Assembly (NCBI RefSeq): GCF_003574215.1
Contig: NZ_AP018558.1
Location: 282,001 to 346,000 of the forward strand
Reading direction: 5' to 3'
Origin: Hydrogenophilus thermoluteolus
Lineage (GTDB): Bacteria; Pseudomonadota; Gammaproteobacteria; Burkholderiales; Rhodocyclaceae
Length of the DNA: 64,000 nucleotides
Under the pieces are notes generated by a model that was not told where the DNA came from, made no database searches, and worked only from the letters and a program-made list of their open reading frames with translations. Positions 1 to 6,986 of the stretch are shown here, piece by piece. Every line of letters begins with the position of its first letter. Within the stretch, counting starts at the first letter, position 1. A program made the translations under genes and the position numbers.

Positions 1-1
1 G

Positions 2-151
2 GCGGTGAAGGCGGGCGAACGGCTCGTGGTGATCGAAGCGATGAAAATGGAGAACATCCTGCGCGCCGAACGCGACGGGATCGTCAAAGCGATCCATGCC
101 GAACCGGGCGCGAGCCTCGCGGTCGATGAGATCATTCTCGAGTTCGAATGA
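2..151 (+). CDS. Biotin carboxyl carrier end of an acyl-CoA carboxylase alpha subunit (5' partial)
   Basis: Only the last 49 codons are in the window. They encode the biotinyl domain end with the lysine-containing motif EAMKMEN; the lysine would carry biotin. The following ILRAERDGIVKAIH and the ending LEFE fit the C-terminus of propionyl-CoA or acetyl-CoA carboxylase biotin-carboxylase/carrier subunits (PccA/AccA3 type) better than short AccB. The stop overlaps the 3' end of the convergent CheB-like gene by 20 bp. The main part of the gene lies outside the window, so the acyl-CoA specificity cannot be judged. It is distinct from the methylcrotonyl-CoA carboxylase alpha subunit further along, which carries EAMKMEH. 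Confidence 0.85.
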   Translation, partial: AVKAGERLVVIEAMKMENILRAERDGIVKAIHAEPGASLAVDEIILEFE

Positions 152-707
152 TCCGCTGCGCGATCGCTGCGGGTGGCAGAACCTCGTCGACGCCGCCCAA
201 CGCGATCGCCGCTTTGGGCATGCCGAAAACGACGCAACTTGCTTCGTCTTGAACGATCGTGTGGGCTCCGGCGTCGTGCATCGCTTTGAGCCCAGCGGCG
301 CCGTCGTTGCCCATTCCGGTGAGGAGAATGCCAAGCGCACGGCGGCCAGCGATTTGTGCGGCGGAATGAAAGAGTACATCGATCGAGGGCTTGTGGTAAT
401 TGACGGGCGGACCATCGATCACTTCGACACAGTAGGCATTACCGCGCGGTGCTAGGCGCAGATGGTGGCCGCCGGGGGCGATGAGCACCAGTCCCGGGCG
501 AAGCACGGTGCGGTGGCTTGCCTCAACGACGTCGAGCGCAGACAGCATATCGAGCCGTTGTGCGAAGGGATGGGTAAAGCCCGCTGGCATGTGTTGGACG
601 ATCACGATGGCGGGAACGGTACGCGGTAGCTTCGCCAAGATCGTCTCCACTACCGCGGTTCCCCCTGTCGAAGAACCGACCACGATGACCTGAGGGGCGC
701 GCCCCAT
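132..707 (-). CDS. Stand-alone CheB-type methylesterase/glutamine deamidase domain
   Basis: A 191-aa protein consisting only of the CheB catalytic domain, with no N-terminal receiver domain. The catalytic triad is visible: Ser13 in VGSSTGG, His39 in VQHMP and Asp135 in GMGNDG. CheB normally removes methyl groups from chemoreceptor glutamates, and its activity is gated by a phosphorylated receiver, which is absent here. No cheR, cheA or receptor gene is nearby. It is the last gene of a tight minus-strand run (PhnD-like, kinase, regulator, TRIC protein), 15 bp after its neighbour, so it may act on a different sensory protein or be regulated by expression alone. The fold is clear; the target is unknown. 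Confidence 0.85.
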   Translation of the reverse strand: MGRAPQVIVVGSSTGGTAVVETILAKLPRTVPAIVIVQHMPAGFTHPFAQRLDMLSALDVVEASHRTVLRPGLVLIAPGGHHLRLAPRGNAYCVEVIDGPPVNYHKPSIDVLFHSAAQIAGRRALGILLTGMGNDGAAGLKAMHDAGAHTIVQDEASCVVFGMPKAAIALGGVDEVLPPAAIAQRIIRTRE

Positions 708-722
708 TGGTTCGTCCTCAGC

Positions 723-1358
723 TTACTCCGGCAGCGTCGGATAAGCCGGTAGGTGCCAGCCCCTCACGATCCCCATCGCGCGCAACGAAAACGCGACCGC
801 CGCACCGATCATGAGCGCCACTTCGTGCGCCAACCACCCTTCGGTGAGCACGAACGCCGCAGCACCGGCGGCGGCTGCAGTGGCGTAGATTTCGCGGTGC
901 AGAATCATCGGGATCTCATTGCACAGGATGTCGCGGATGAGGCCACCGAAGCTCGCGGTCATCACGCCCATGATCACCGCGATGAAACCGTTTGCGTTGG
1001 CGGCAAGCGCTGCTTGCGCGCCGATGAGACAGAAGACCGAAAGCCCCACCGCGTCGAACCAATCGAGCGCACGATTCGCGGTGAGCCAGCGCGAAAAACG
1101 GGGAGCGAACCAACCCAGCGCATAGAGGAAGAGCGCCGTGCCCGCGGTGAGTGCCACATAATGCCACGCCGCCAACCAAAAAACGGGACGGTCGAGCAAG
1201 AGATCGCGGAGCGTTCCGCCGCCGATGCCGGTAACGGTAGCGGCAAGCATCAGGCCAACGGGGTCCAGCCGTTTTTGCGCCGCGACGATCGCGCCGGAGA
1301 GGGCGAACACCACGACGCCGAAGTAGTCGAGCCAGAGAAGTAGGGAAGAGATTGCCAT
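723..1358 (-). CDS. TRIC/UPF0126 (YicG-like) membrane protein
   Basis: A 211-aa membrane protein of the bacterial trimeric intracellular cation channel family (UPF0126). The two internal repeats of three helices each carry the typical glycine-rich motif followed by Arg-Asp: GIGGGTLRDLL near residue 50 and SFGGLIRDIL near residue 135. The ATG at 1358 is preferred; a TTG in frame at 1370 is possible. It begins only 15 bp after the response regulator stop (3 bp if the TTG is used), so it is probably co-transcribed with the sensor operon. Family members are thought to conduct K+ or other monovalent cations; some have been linked to glycine uptake. The role in this operon is unknown. Confidence 0.85.
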   Translation of the reverse strand: MAISSLLLWLDYFGVVVFALSGAIVAAQKRLDPVGLMLAATVTGIGGGTLRDLLLDRPVFWLAAWHYVALTAGTALFLYALGWFAPRFSRWLTANRALDWFDAVGLSVFCLIGAQAALAANANGFIAVIMGVMTASFGGLIRDILCNEIPMILHREIYATAAAAGAAAFVLTEGWLAHEVALMIGAAVAFSLRAMGIVRGWHLPAYPTLPE

Positions 1359-1373
1359 TGTCCCGTCCAATCG

Positions 1374-2750
1374 TCACGTCGCGGTTGGGTAACCATTTTG
1401 CTTCTCTTGGGAGCACTCCAGTTTTTTGAGCTTTTCCCAGAGTGTTTTGCGGGTGATGCCCAGCGCCGCGGCGGTGCGCGTGATATGACCTTGGTTTTGC
1501 TCCAGTGCGCGCAGCAGGTAGTCGCGTTCGCACGCCATCAGGTATTCCGCTAGTGACGCGGAGATCGTCGCGCCAACTTCTGCAGACTCTGGCGCGTTGC
1601 CTGCGTTGTCGAAGAACGCATCGATCGTGAGCGTCGGCCCCAGCGCCAAGATGCACGCGCGCTCGACCGCGTGTTTGAGCTCGCGAATGTTACCCGGCCA
1701 GGAGTAGGCAAGGAGCGCTGCTTCGGCGCGTGGGTCGATGCGTTTGCGTACGTCGGGGTGTTGCTGGTTGAATTCGGCGATGAAGCGGCGCAAGAACCAG
1801 CGAATATCCTCTGGGCGTTCGCGCAGTGGTGGAATCCGTAGGTGGATCACATGGATGCGGTAGTAGAGGTCTTCGCGGAAGGTGCCCGCTTCCACCATCG
1901 CTTTGAGGTCGCGGTGGGTGGCGCACACAAGCCGGAAGCGGCTGGTCAACGGCTTTTCGCCGCCCAAACGCGTGAAACGGTGGTCTTGGAGCACGCGCAG
2001 CAGTTTTGCTTGCATCGCAAGCGGCATTTCGCCGATCTCATCGAGAAAGAGCGTACCGCCATCCGCTCGCTCGAAAAGCCCTTTTTTGGTCCGCGTTGCC
2101 CCGGTGAAGGCCCCTTTTTCGTAGCCGAAGAGTTCTGCTTCGATGAGCGATTCGGGAATCGCGGCGCAATTCACGGCAACGAACGCCCCTTCACTGCCCA
2201 CGGCGTGGTGGTGGAAGCGGCGGGCGACGTACTCTTTTCCGCATCCCGATTCTCCTGTGATGAGTAACGCTTCCGCGTGGCGTGCAAGCCGTGGCAATTG
2301 TTCGGCAATGCGTTGCATCGCAGGGGAAATTCCCAGCGTGTCATCGGTTTGCTCATGCACAATCCCGTAGGATTCCGCCAGTTCGCGCACGCGATGCAAA
2401 AGTGCCTCAACCTCGAAGGGCTTGGTGAGGTAGTCGGCGGCCCCTGCTTTGATCAGTTCCACCGCACGGTCGATGGTGCCGTAGGCGGTGAGAAAAAGGA
2501 AAGGGGGGAGGTCGCTGCGTTCGGCAGCGAGGGCGAGGAAGAGATCGCCGCCCTCGATATCGGGGAGGCGGATGTCGCATACGGCGACGCAAAAGCGGTG
2601 CGCGCGCAACGCGTCGCGTGCCTCTTTGCCACTTTTGTACCAGGAGACATCGAAACCTTCAAGGGAAAGGAGATGGGTGAGCGACTCCCCCATGATCGGA
2701 TCGTCTTCGATCAGAGCCAGGCGGGGCTTTTGATCAATCTGGCAGGGCAT
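1374..2750 (-). CDS. NtrC-family sigma-54 response regulator
   Basis: A 458-aa response regulator with three domains: a receiver (about 1-125, phospho-acceptor Asp59 in CDIRLPD), a sigma-54-interacting AAA+ domain with Walker A GESGCGKE and the sigma-54 contact loop GAFTGA, and a C-terminal Fis-type helix-turn-helix (about 425-450). It starts inside the last 17 bp of the kinase gene, which suggests translational coupling. The divergent molybdoenzyme operon has a well-formed -24/-12 promoter and an upstream inverted repeat, so this protein is the obvious activator of that operon. The arrangement resembles TtrS/TtrR and the ArxX-ArxS-ArxR systems; the ligand here is not known. Confidence 0.95.
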   Translation of the reverse strand: MPCQIDQKPRLALIEDDPIMGESLTHLLSLEGFDVSWYKSGKEARDALRAHRFCVAVCDIRLPDIEGGDLFLALAAERSDLPPFLFLTAYGTIDRAVELIKAGAADYLTKPFEVEALLHRVRELAESYGIVHEQTDDTLGISPAMQRIAEQLPRLARHAEALLITGESGCGKEYVARRFHHHAVGSEGAFVAVNCAAIPESLIEAELFGYEKGAFTGATRTKKGLFERADGGTLFLDEIGEMPLAMQAKLLRVLQDHRFTRLGGEKPLTSRFRLVCATHRDLKAMVEAGTFREDLYYRIHVIHLRIPPLRERPEDIRWFLRRFIAEFNQQHPDVRKRIDPRAEAALLAYSWPGNIRELKHAVERACILALGPTLTIDAFFDNAGNAPESAEVGATISASLAEYLMACERDYLLRALEQNQGHITRTAAALGITRKTLWEKLKKLECSQEKQNGYPTAT

Positions 2751-4191
2751 AGGGTATCTCCACGAGGAAGCAGGTGCGGCCAGAATGGCTTTCTACCGAG
2801 AGACCGCCGTTGAGCTGTTTGACCAGTTGGTAGACGACCCACAGTCCGAGACCATGCCCTTCTTTGCGCTGAGTGGCAAAAGGCTCAAAGAGGTAGGCCA
2901 TTTGATTTTCCGGGATTGGATCCCCGTCGTTGCAAACGGAAAGCAGTAAGTGGCGACTCTCGGTGCATTGGACTGCAACGGCAATGATTCCGTTTGGAGG
3001 AGATGCGGCGATGGCATTCAGGATCAGGTTGAGCAGAATCTGGCGGATCGGCGTGGCAGGCAGCGGCAGCGGTGCGGTGAGGTTGCTGTCGATTTGCAGC
3101 GTAACGTGGCGGGCGTGTGCTTCCCCCTCCACGAGCAGGTATATGTCCTCGAGATCGGCCGGTTCGAGTGAACGGTCCTGCAGTTTGGTCTCGACCAGGA
3201 GCGCAGCAACGGTATTGCGGATCTGGGTAAGGCCACGTTCCAGCAGTGAGACGGTCTGGGCAGCAATCGGGTCGTGTTCGCCATGCTTTTGCCACGTTTT
3301 CACCGCGGTGAGCATTCCACCCAGCGGATTGTTGATTTCGTGGGCGATTCCTGCGGTAAGACGACCGATTGCGGCGAGCCGCTCCGAAACCACCATCTGC
3401 TCTTCCAATTCCTGTTTCAGCTTGAGTTCCGCGATCATGCGGCGGAAAGCCGCGCTCAGCTGGCCGATTTCGTCCCCACTTTCCGGCAGAGCCGCCTGTT
3501 CCGCTTCCGTGAGGCGATCGGGAACGTGGCGCATCGCGGAAGCGAGCGCAAGCAGCGGTTCCGCGGTGCGGCGGGCCCAGATCCAGGAGACGGGTAAAAT
3601 GAAGAGCATCGCCAAGCAGGTGATCCAGAACGCGCGCAAGACGAGTTCACGGTAGTGCGGCAGGATCGCGGTGGTTGCGTAACCAAGCACGACGTGCCCC
3701 AACGCTTCGCCGTCGGTGAGGAGTGGGGAAATGACGAACAACGTATTCGATTCCGGAACGGTGATCGATTGCTGCTGAGCGTTTCCTTCCCATTTAACCT
3801 GTTTGGCCATTTGACCGACGTCACCACGGAGTTCATCGACCAGTGCGCCCAGTGGATAGCGGCGGGGTTCGTTCGCGACGAAGATGCGCCGCTCTTTGTC
3901 GATCACGAGAAGCAGTGGGCTTGCGGCGTTGCTCATCGCCGGAATCTCTTCGGTACGAACCGAACGCAGAATTTCGAACGCGCGCCAGACATCATCGTGC
4001 AATACCGGCGAGATCAGGGTATTGGCCAGAAGGCTGCCCAGGCTGCGAGCGTTCCTTTCCAGGTTCGCGCGCATCTCTTCGTAGTCTTTGACAAGCAACG
4101 CGGTGGTGATCAGAAACGCCGTTCCGAGTACGGCGAACATCACCCGCAGTGGGATCTTCCACCGCAAAGAGAGGTTGGTCAGCGGCTTCAT
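2734..4191 (-). CDS. Membrane sensor histidine kinase
   Basis: A 485-aa kinase. A first membrane helix lies near residues 17-35, then a roughly 150-residue periplasmic part, a second helix (AFWITCLAMLFILPVSWIW), HAMP, HisKA with the phospho-accepting His in GIAHEINNP, and HATPase with N-box NLILNAIAA and G-box GHGLGLWVV. The start at 4191 uses an ATGA overlap with the stop of the PhnD-like gene upstream; a longer start at 4224 would lie deep inside that gene. It should phosphorylate the sigma-54 regulator encoded immediately downstream. The periplasmic PhnD-like protein is likely its ligand-binding partner. Confidence 0.93.
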   Translation of the reverse strand: MKPLTNLSLRWKIPLRVMFAVLGTAFLITTALLVKDYEEMRANLERNARSLGSLLANTLISPVLHDDVWRAFEILRSVRTEEIPAMSNAASPLLLVIDKERRIFVANEPRRYPLGALVDELRGDVGQMAKQVKWEGNAQQQSITVPESNTLFVISPLLTDGEALGHVVLGYATTAILPHYRELVLRAFWITCLAMLFILPVSWIWARRTAEPLLALASAMRHVPDRLTEAEQAALPESGDEIGQLSAAFRRMIAELKLKQELEEQMVVSERLAAIGRLTAGIAHEINNPLGGMLTAVKTWQKHGEHDPIAAQTVSLLERGLTQIRNTVAALLVETKLQDRSLEPADLEDIYLLVEGEAHARHVTLQIDSNLTAPLPLPATPIRQILLNLILNAIAASPPNGIIAVAVQCTESRHLLLSVCNDGDPIPENQMAYLFEPFATQRKEGHGLGLWVVYQLVKQLNGGLSVESHSGRTCFLVEIPYALPD

Positions 4192-5096
4192 GTTCGGGGA
4201 AGGTTGAGGTAGGCGGCCATCCACGCGATCGAATCGTAGAGCGTGTCGTCGGCTGTGGTAAACCCATCCAAACGGAGGAGTCGCAAGAGTTGCGCCCCGT
4301 TCGCATCGTCTGCCATGTTCAGCAACGCTGTGCGAAAGCGTGTTTCCAGCGCTTCGGGGATATTTTTGTTGGCCACGAAAGGGGGAAAACCAAACGGCGG
4401 AGAGCGTTCGATGATTTGCGTTCCCTGAACGAGCTGAGGGTAAATTTCTGCGAGCGTTTCCCAGACGTAACCGTCGACCGCGCCGCCTGCGGCAAGCCCG
4501 GTACCCACCGCTTCGATCACTTTGCGATGCGCCCAGGTGAAGAAGGTGCGCGCAAAAAATTTTGCGGGATTTTCGCCACTTTGCGCGATCGAGTATTGCG
4601 GGTAGAGAAAGCCGGAATTGGAGTCGGGATCGCTGTAGGCGAAAACCTTTCTACGAAGGTCGGTCAGACGGCGCAGTTGCGGTTGCGAGCGATCAACGAT
4701 CAAATACGAATGATAGGTGGGTTCGCCTCGCCAGAGTGGTACCGCAACGAGCCGCAGCTCATCACGATAGCGCACGTAGGGGTAACCACAAAGCCAGGCG
4801 AAATCGATCTTGCTGGTACGGAGGAGTTCGATCACTTCGCGGTAGCTGCCGCGCTGCACGAACTGGACGCGCTGGCCCAGTTTTCGTTCTAGCCATTCCC
4901 GCCAATGGGTGAGAAAACCGATCTGGTCGTCGAGAAAAACAGGGGTGAGTCCGATGCGCAGCGGCGCATCCACGGAGCTGTGACCGGGCAACGGGAACGA
5001 CAAACCGACCGCTTGCGCAAAGAGCGCTTTGAGGGCGGTGCGTCGGGAAAATGGGGCGGCAGCCATATCGGGATTGATTGCAGGATCATTTTTCAT
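4188..5096 (-). CDS. PhnD/TtrS-like periplasmic substrate-binding protein, probable sensor component
   Basis: About 302 aa. It has a twin-arginine-like leader (FSRRTALKALFAQAVGLSFPL) and then the fold of phosphate/phosphonate-binding proteins: LRIGLTPVFLDDQ at the start of the mature protein and SKIDFAWLCGYPY typical of the family. No ABC permease or ATPase is nearby; instead a kinase and a sigma-54 regulator follow in tight overlap. That context points to a sensing rather than an uptake role, as described for TtrS (where the domain is fused to the kinase) and for arxX beside arsenite oxidase genes. An upstream ATG at 5111 is possible; 5096 gives a more normal leader. Confidence 0.85.
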   Translation of the reverse strand: MKNDPAINPDMAAAPFSRRTALKALFAQAVGLSFPLPGHSSVDAPLRIGLTPVFLDDQIGFLTHWREWLERKLGQRVQFVQRGSYREVIELLRTSKIDFAWLCGYPYVRYRDELRLVAVPLWRGEPTYHSYLIVDRSQPQLRRLTDLRRKVFAYSDPDSNSGFLYPQYSIAQSGENPAKFFARTFFTWAHRKVIEAVGTGLAAGGAVDGYVWETLAEIYPQLVQGTQIIERSPPFGFPPFVANKNIPEALETRFRTALLNMADDANGAQLLRLLRLDGFTTADDTLYDSIAWMAAYLNLPRT

Positions 5097-5170
5097 GATA
5101 GCGCAAAACACAGGGGATCGGAAGCGTTTGGGGATGGTTTCGAAAGCGTGACGGCAACACGGGTCGAGTG

Positions 5171-5186
5171 GTTACCTGGACGTAAC
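5171..5186. promoter_or_regulatory. Candidate upstream activating site, inverted repeat GTTAC-N6-GTAAC
   Basis: A perfect 5-bp inverted repeat separated by 6 bp lies in the divergent intergenic region, about 87 bp upstream of the -24/-12 promoter. This is a usual distance for an enhancer bound by an NtrC-type regulator, and such a regulator is encoded in the divergent operon. A further GTAAC half site occurs near 5254. Binding is inference. Confidence 0.45.
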
Positions 5187-5272
5187 GCCCTGCGATCTTA
5201 TCACAATCGCCCGTACGATTAATGTGTTGTTTTTCAATATAAATTAGGAATCGGGTAACGATTTCTCATCTT

Positions 5273-5288
5273 TGGTCCGGAAATTGCT
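5273..5288 (+). promoter_or_regulatory. Sigma-54 (-24/-12) promoter of the molybdoenzyme operon
   Basis: TGG at 5273-5275 and TTGC at 5284-5287 place the invariant GG and GC dinucleotides exactly 10 bp apart, as in the TGGCAC-N5-TTGCW consensus. It lies 90 bp before the first gene of the operon, which has a strong AGGAGG ribosome site. The 267-bp gap between 5112 and 5378 holds this promoter, the upstream repeat and no gene. Confidence 0.75.
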
Positions 5289-5378
5289 TTGTTTTAGCTA
5301 GCCGGCTCGACAGGGGGGGCACTCCCGACTGAACGGCGACGAAAATGGCTTTTTCTCGACTTCGAGGAGGTGTGGTAG

Positions 5379-6089
5379 ATGAGTGAAGAACTGCGGGTCT
5401 CGTCTATCGAGACAAGAGGGGTGCCTGGTAAGCGGCGCTACGCGATGGTGATCGACACTCGCCGTTGCATCGGGTGCATGGCCTGTCAGGTGGCTTGTAA
5501 AGCCGAGTACGACACGCCGCTGGGCGTCAACCGAACCTGGGTGCCCTACAAAGTTACGGGCAAATATCCTAACGTGAAAAAACACTTCTTGCCGCGGTTG
5601 TGCAACCATTGCGACGATCCGCCCTGCGTGCGCAACTGTCCGGTCGAGGCGACCTTCAAGGTCGACGATGGTGGGTTCGTGCTCCAACGGTACGAACGGT
5701 GCATCGGTTGCCGGAGCTGTATGGCAGCATGTCCCTACAACGCGCGTTTCATGTTGCCCTCGCACCGTACCTACACGCCGATCACCAACGTGGTGGACAA
5801 GTGCACCTTCTGCTTCCATCGTGTCACGCAGAACCTGGTTCCTGCGTGTGTCCAGACCTGCGTGGGGCGCGCACGGGTCTTCGGCGACCTCAACGATCCC
5901 AACAGCGAGGTCTCCTACCTGGTTGCGCACAACCCAACCCAGGTCTTGCGTCCCGAGCAGGGGACCAAACCCCACGTCTTCTATATCGGTGCCGACCGGA
6001 ACCACACCGAGTACGGGCGCGATGTCTATCGCCGGATCGAGGTGATGGAATCGGAGCGCGCGGCGTGGAAGAAACATTTCGACCTCTGA
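5379..6089 (+). CDS. Four-cluster [4Fe-4S] electron-transfer subunit (PsrB/TtrB type)
   Basis: A 236-aa protein with four ferredoxin-type cysteine groups typical of DmsB/PsrB/TtrB subunits: CIGCMACQVAC, CNHCDDPPCVRNC, CIGCRSCMAAC, and the split fourth group CTFC...CVQTC. It should pass electrons between the NrfD-type membrane subunit and the molybdopterin subunit encoded next. No export signal is present; such subunits are usually carried out with the Tat-exported catalytic partner. The start is supported by an AGGAGG 9-10 bp upstream. First gene behind the sigma-54 promoter, 13 bp before the membrane subunit. Confidence 0.93.
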   Translation: MSEELRVSSIETRGVPGKRRYAMVIDTRRCIGCMACQVACKAEYDTPLGVNRTWVPYKVTGKYPNVKKHFLPRLCNHCDDPPCVRNCPVEATFKVDDGGFVLQRYERCIGCRSCMAACPYNARFMLPSHRTYTPITNVVDKCTFCFHRVTQNLVPACVQTCVGRARVFGDLNDPNSEVSYLVAHNPTQVLRPEQGTKPHVFYIGADRNHTEYGRDVYRRIEVMESERAAWKKHFDL

Positions 6090-6102
6090 GAAGGAGCAGA
6101 TC

Positions 6103-6963
6103 ATGGGTGAATATCTCGTCTTTCATGACGTCGCCTGGCATGCGACGTACGCAATCTATTTCTTTGTGATCGGTATCGTCGCCGGTCTTTCGTTTCTCTC
6201 CTATGCGTCGTGGCATCTTCCTGCGTTGCGACCGTTGCGCGAAAAGAGTGCTTATGTTTCGTTCGCGCTGCTGGTAGTGGGCGGTCTGTTATTGATCGCC
6301 GATCTCTCCCAGCCGATGCGTTTCCTCAATATGCTCAACCCTGCCTATCTCAACTTTTCTTCTCCGTTGGCGTGGGGGGCGCTCAATCTCGTCGCGTACG
6401 GAATCGCTTCCGTTCTCTACCTCCTGATGATGTTGTGGAAGAAGGATGAGAAGAACGGCAAGATGTTGGCGTTGGTCACCGCGCTCTTGGCACTGGGGCT
6501 GCCGATCTATACCGGCTTCGACCTCACGGTCCATCAACACCGCCCGGTATGGAACACACCCGTGATTCCACTGTTGTTCGTCGCGCTCGCATTCTCGACG
6601 GGTTCGGCAGTCGGTGCCCTCATGAGCGCAAACAACGCTGAGGCGCAACAAGTTCTGCGCCAGTTCATGCTCTGGTCGGCTGGCGCTGTCGTCGTCATCC
6701 TCATTGCGATCATGGGGACCACCAGCTACGGCGGTTCGGCTGAGGAGCTCACCTTCATGCTCATGACGTCGGGCACGATGGGGTTGCTGTTCGTGGGTGT
6801 GGGTTTCCTGGCGGGAAGCTTAGCACCCGTGGTGATGCTCTTTGCGCCAACCGGCAAAAGCATCAGCGTGATCCTGGTTTCTGCGTTGCTGATCTTGCTG
6901 GGGAGTGCTGCGGTGCGTTACGTGATCCTGATGGCTCCGCAGCAAGTGCAGACCCTTTTCTGA
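6103..6963 (+). CDS. NrfD/PsrC-type quinone-interacting membrane subunit
   Basis: A 286-aa polytopic membrane protein with about eight helices and no cofactor motifs, matching the NrfD/PsrC/TtrC family. Conserved features include the early LFVISIVAG-like helix and the mid-protein GFDLTVHQHRPVWNTP. These subunits exchange electrons with the quinone pool. It sits between the Fe-S and catalytic subunit genes, giving the order B-C-A. A membrane anchor, a periplasmic Fe-S protein and a Tat-exported molybdoprotein together form a typical respiratory oxidoreductase; the direction (reductase or dehydrogenase) cannot be read from sequence. Confidence 0.9.
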   Translation: MGEYLVFHDVAWHATYAIYFFVIGIVAGLSFLSYASWHLPALRPLREKSAYVSFALLVVGGLLLIADLSQPMRFLNMLNPAYLNFSSPLAWGALNLVAYGIASVLYLLMMLWKKDEKNGKMLALVTALLALGLPIYTGFDLTVHQHRPVWNTPVIPLLFVALAFSTGSAVGALMSANNAEAQQVLRQFMLWSAGAVVVILIAIMGTTSYGGSAEELTFMLMTSGTMGLLFVGVGFLAGSLAPVVMLFAPTGKSISVILVSALLILLGSAAVRYVILMAPQQVQTLF

Positions 6964-6986
6964 TTGGTTTTTGAGGAGAGATAGAG

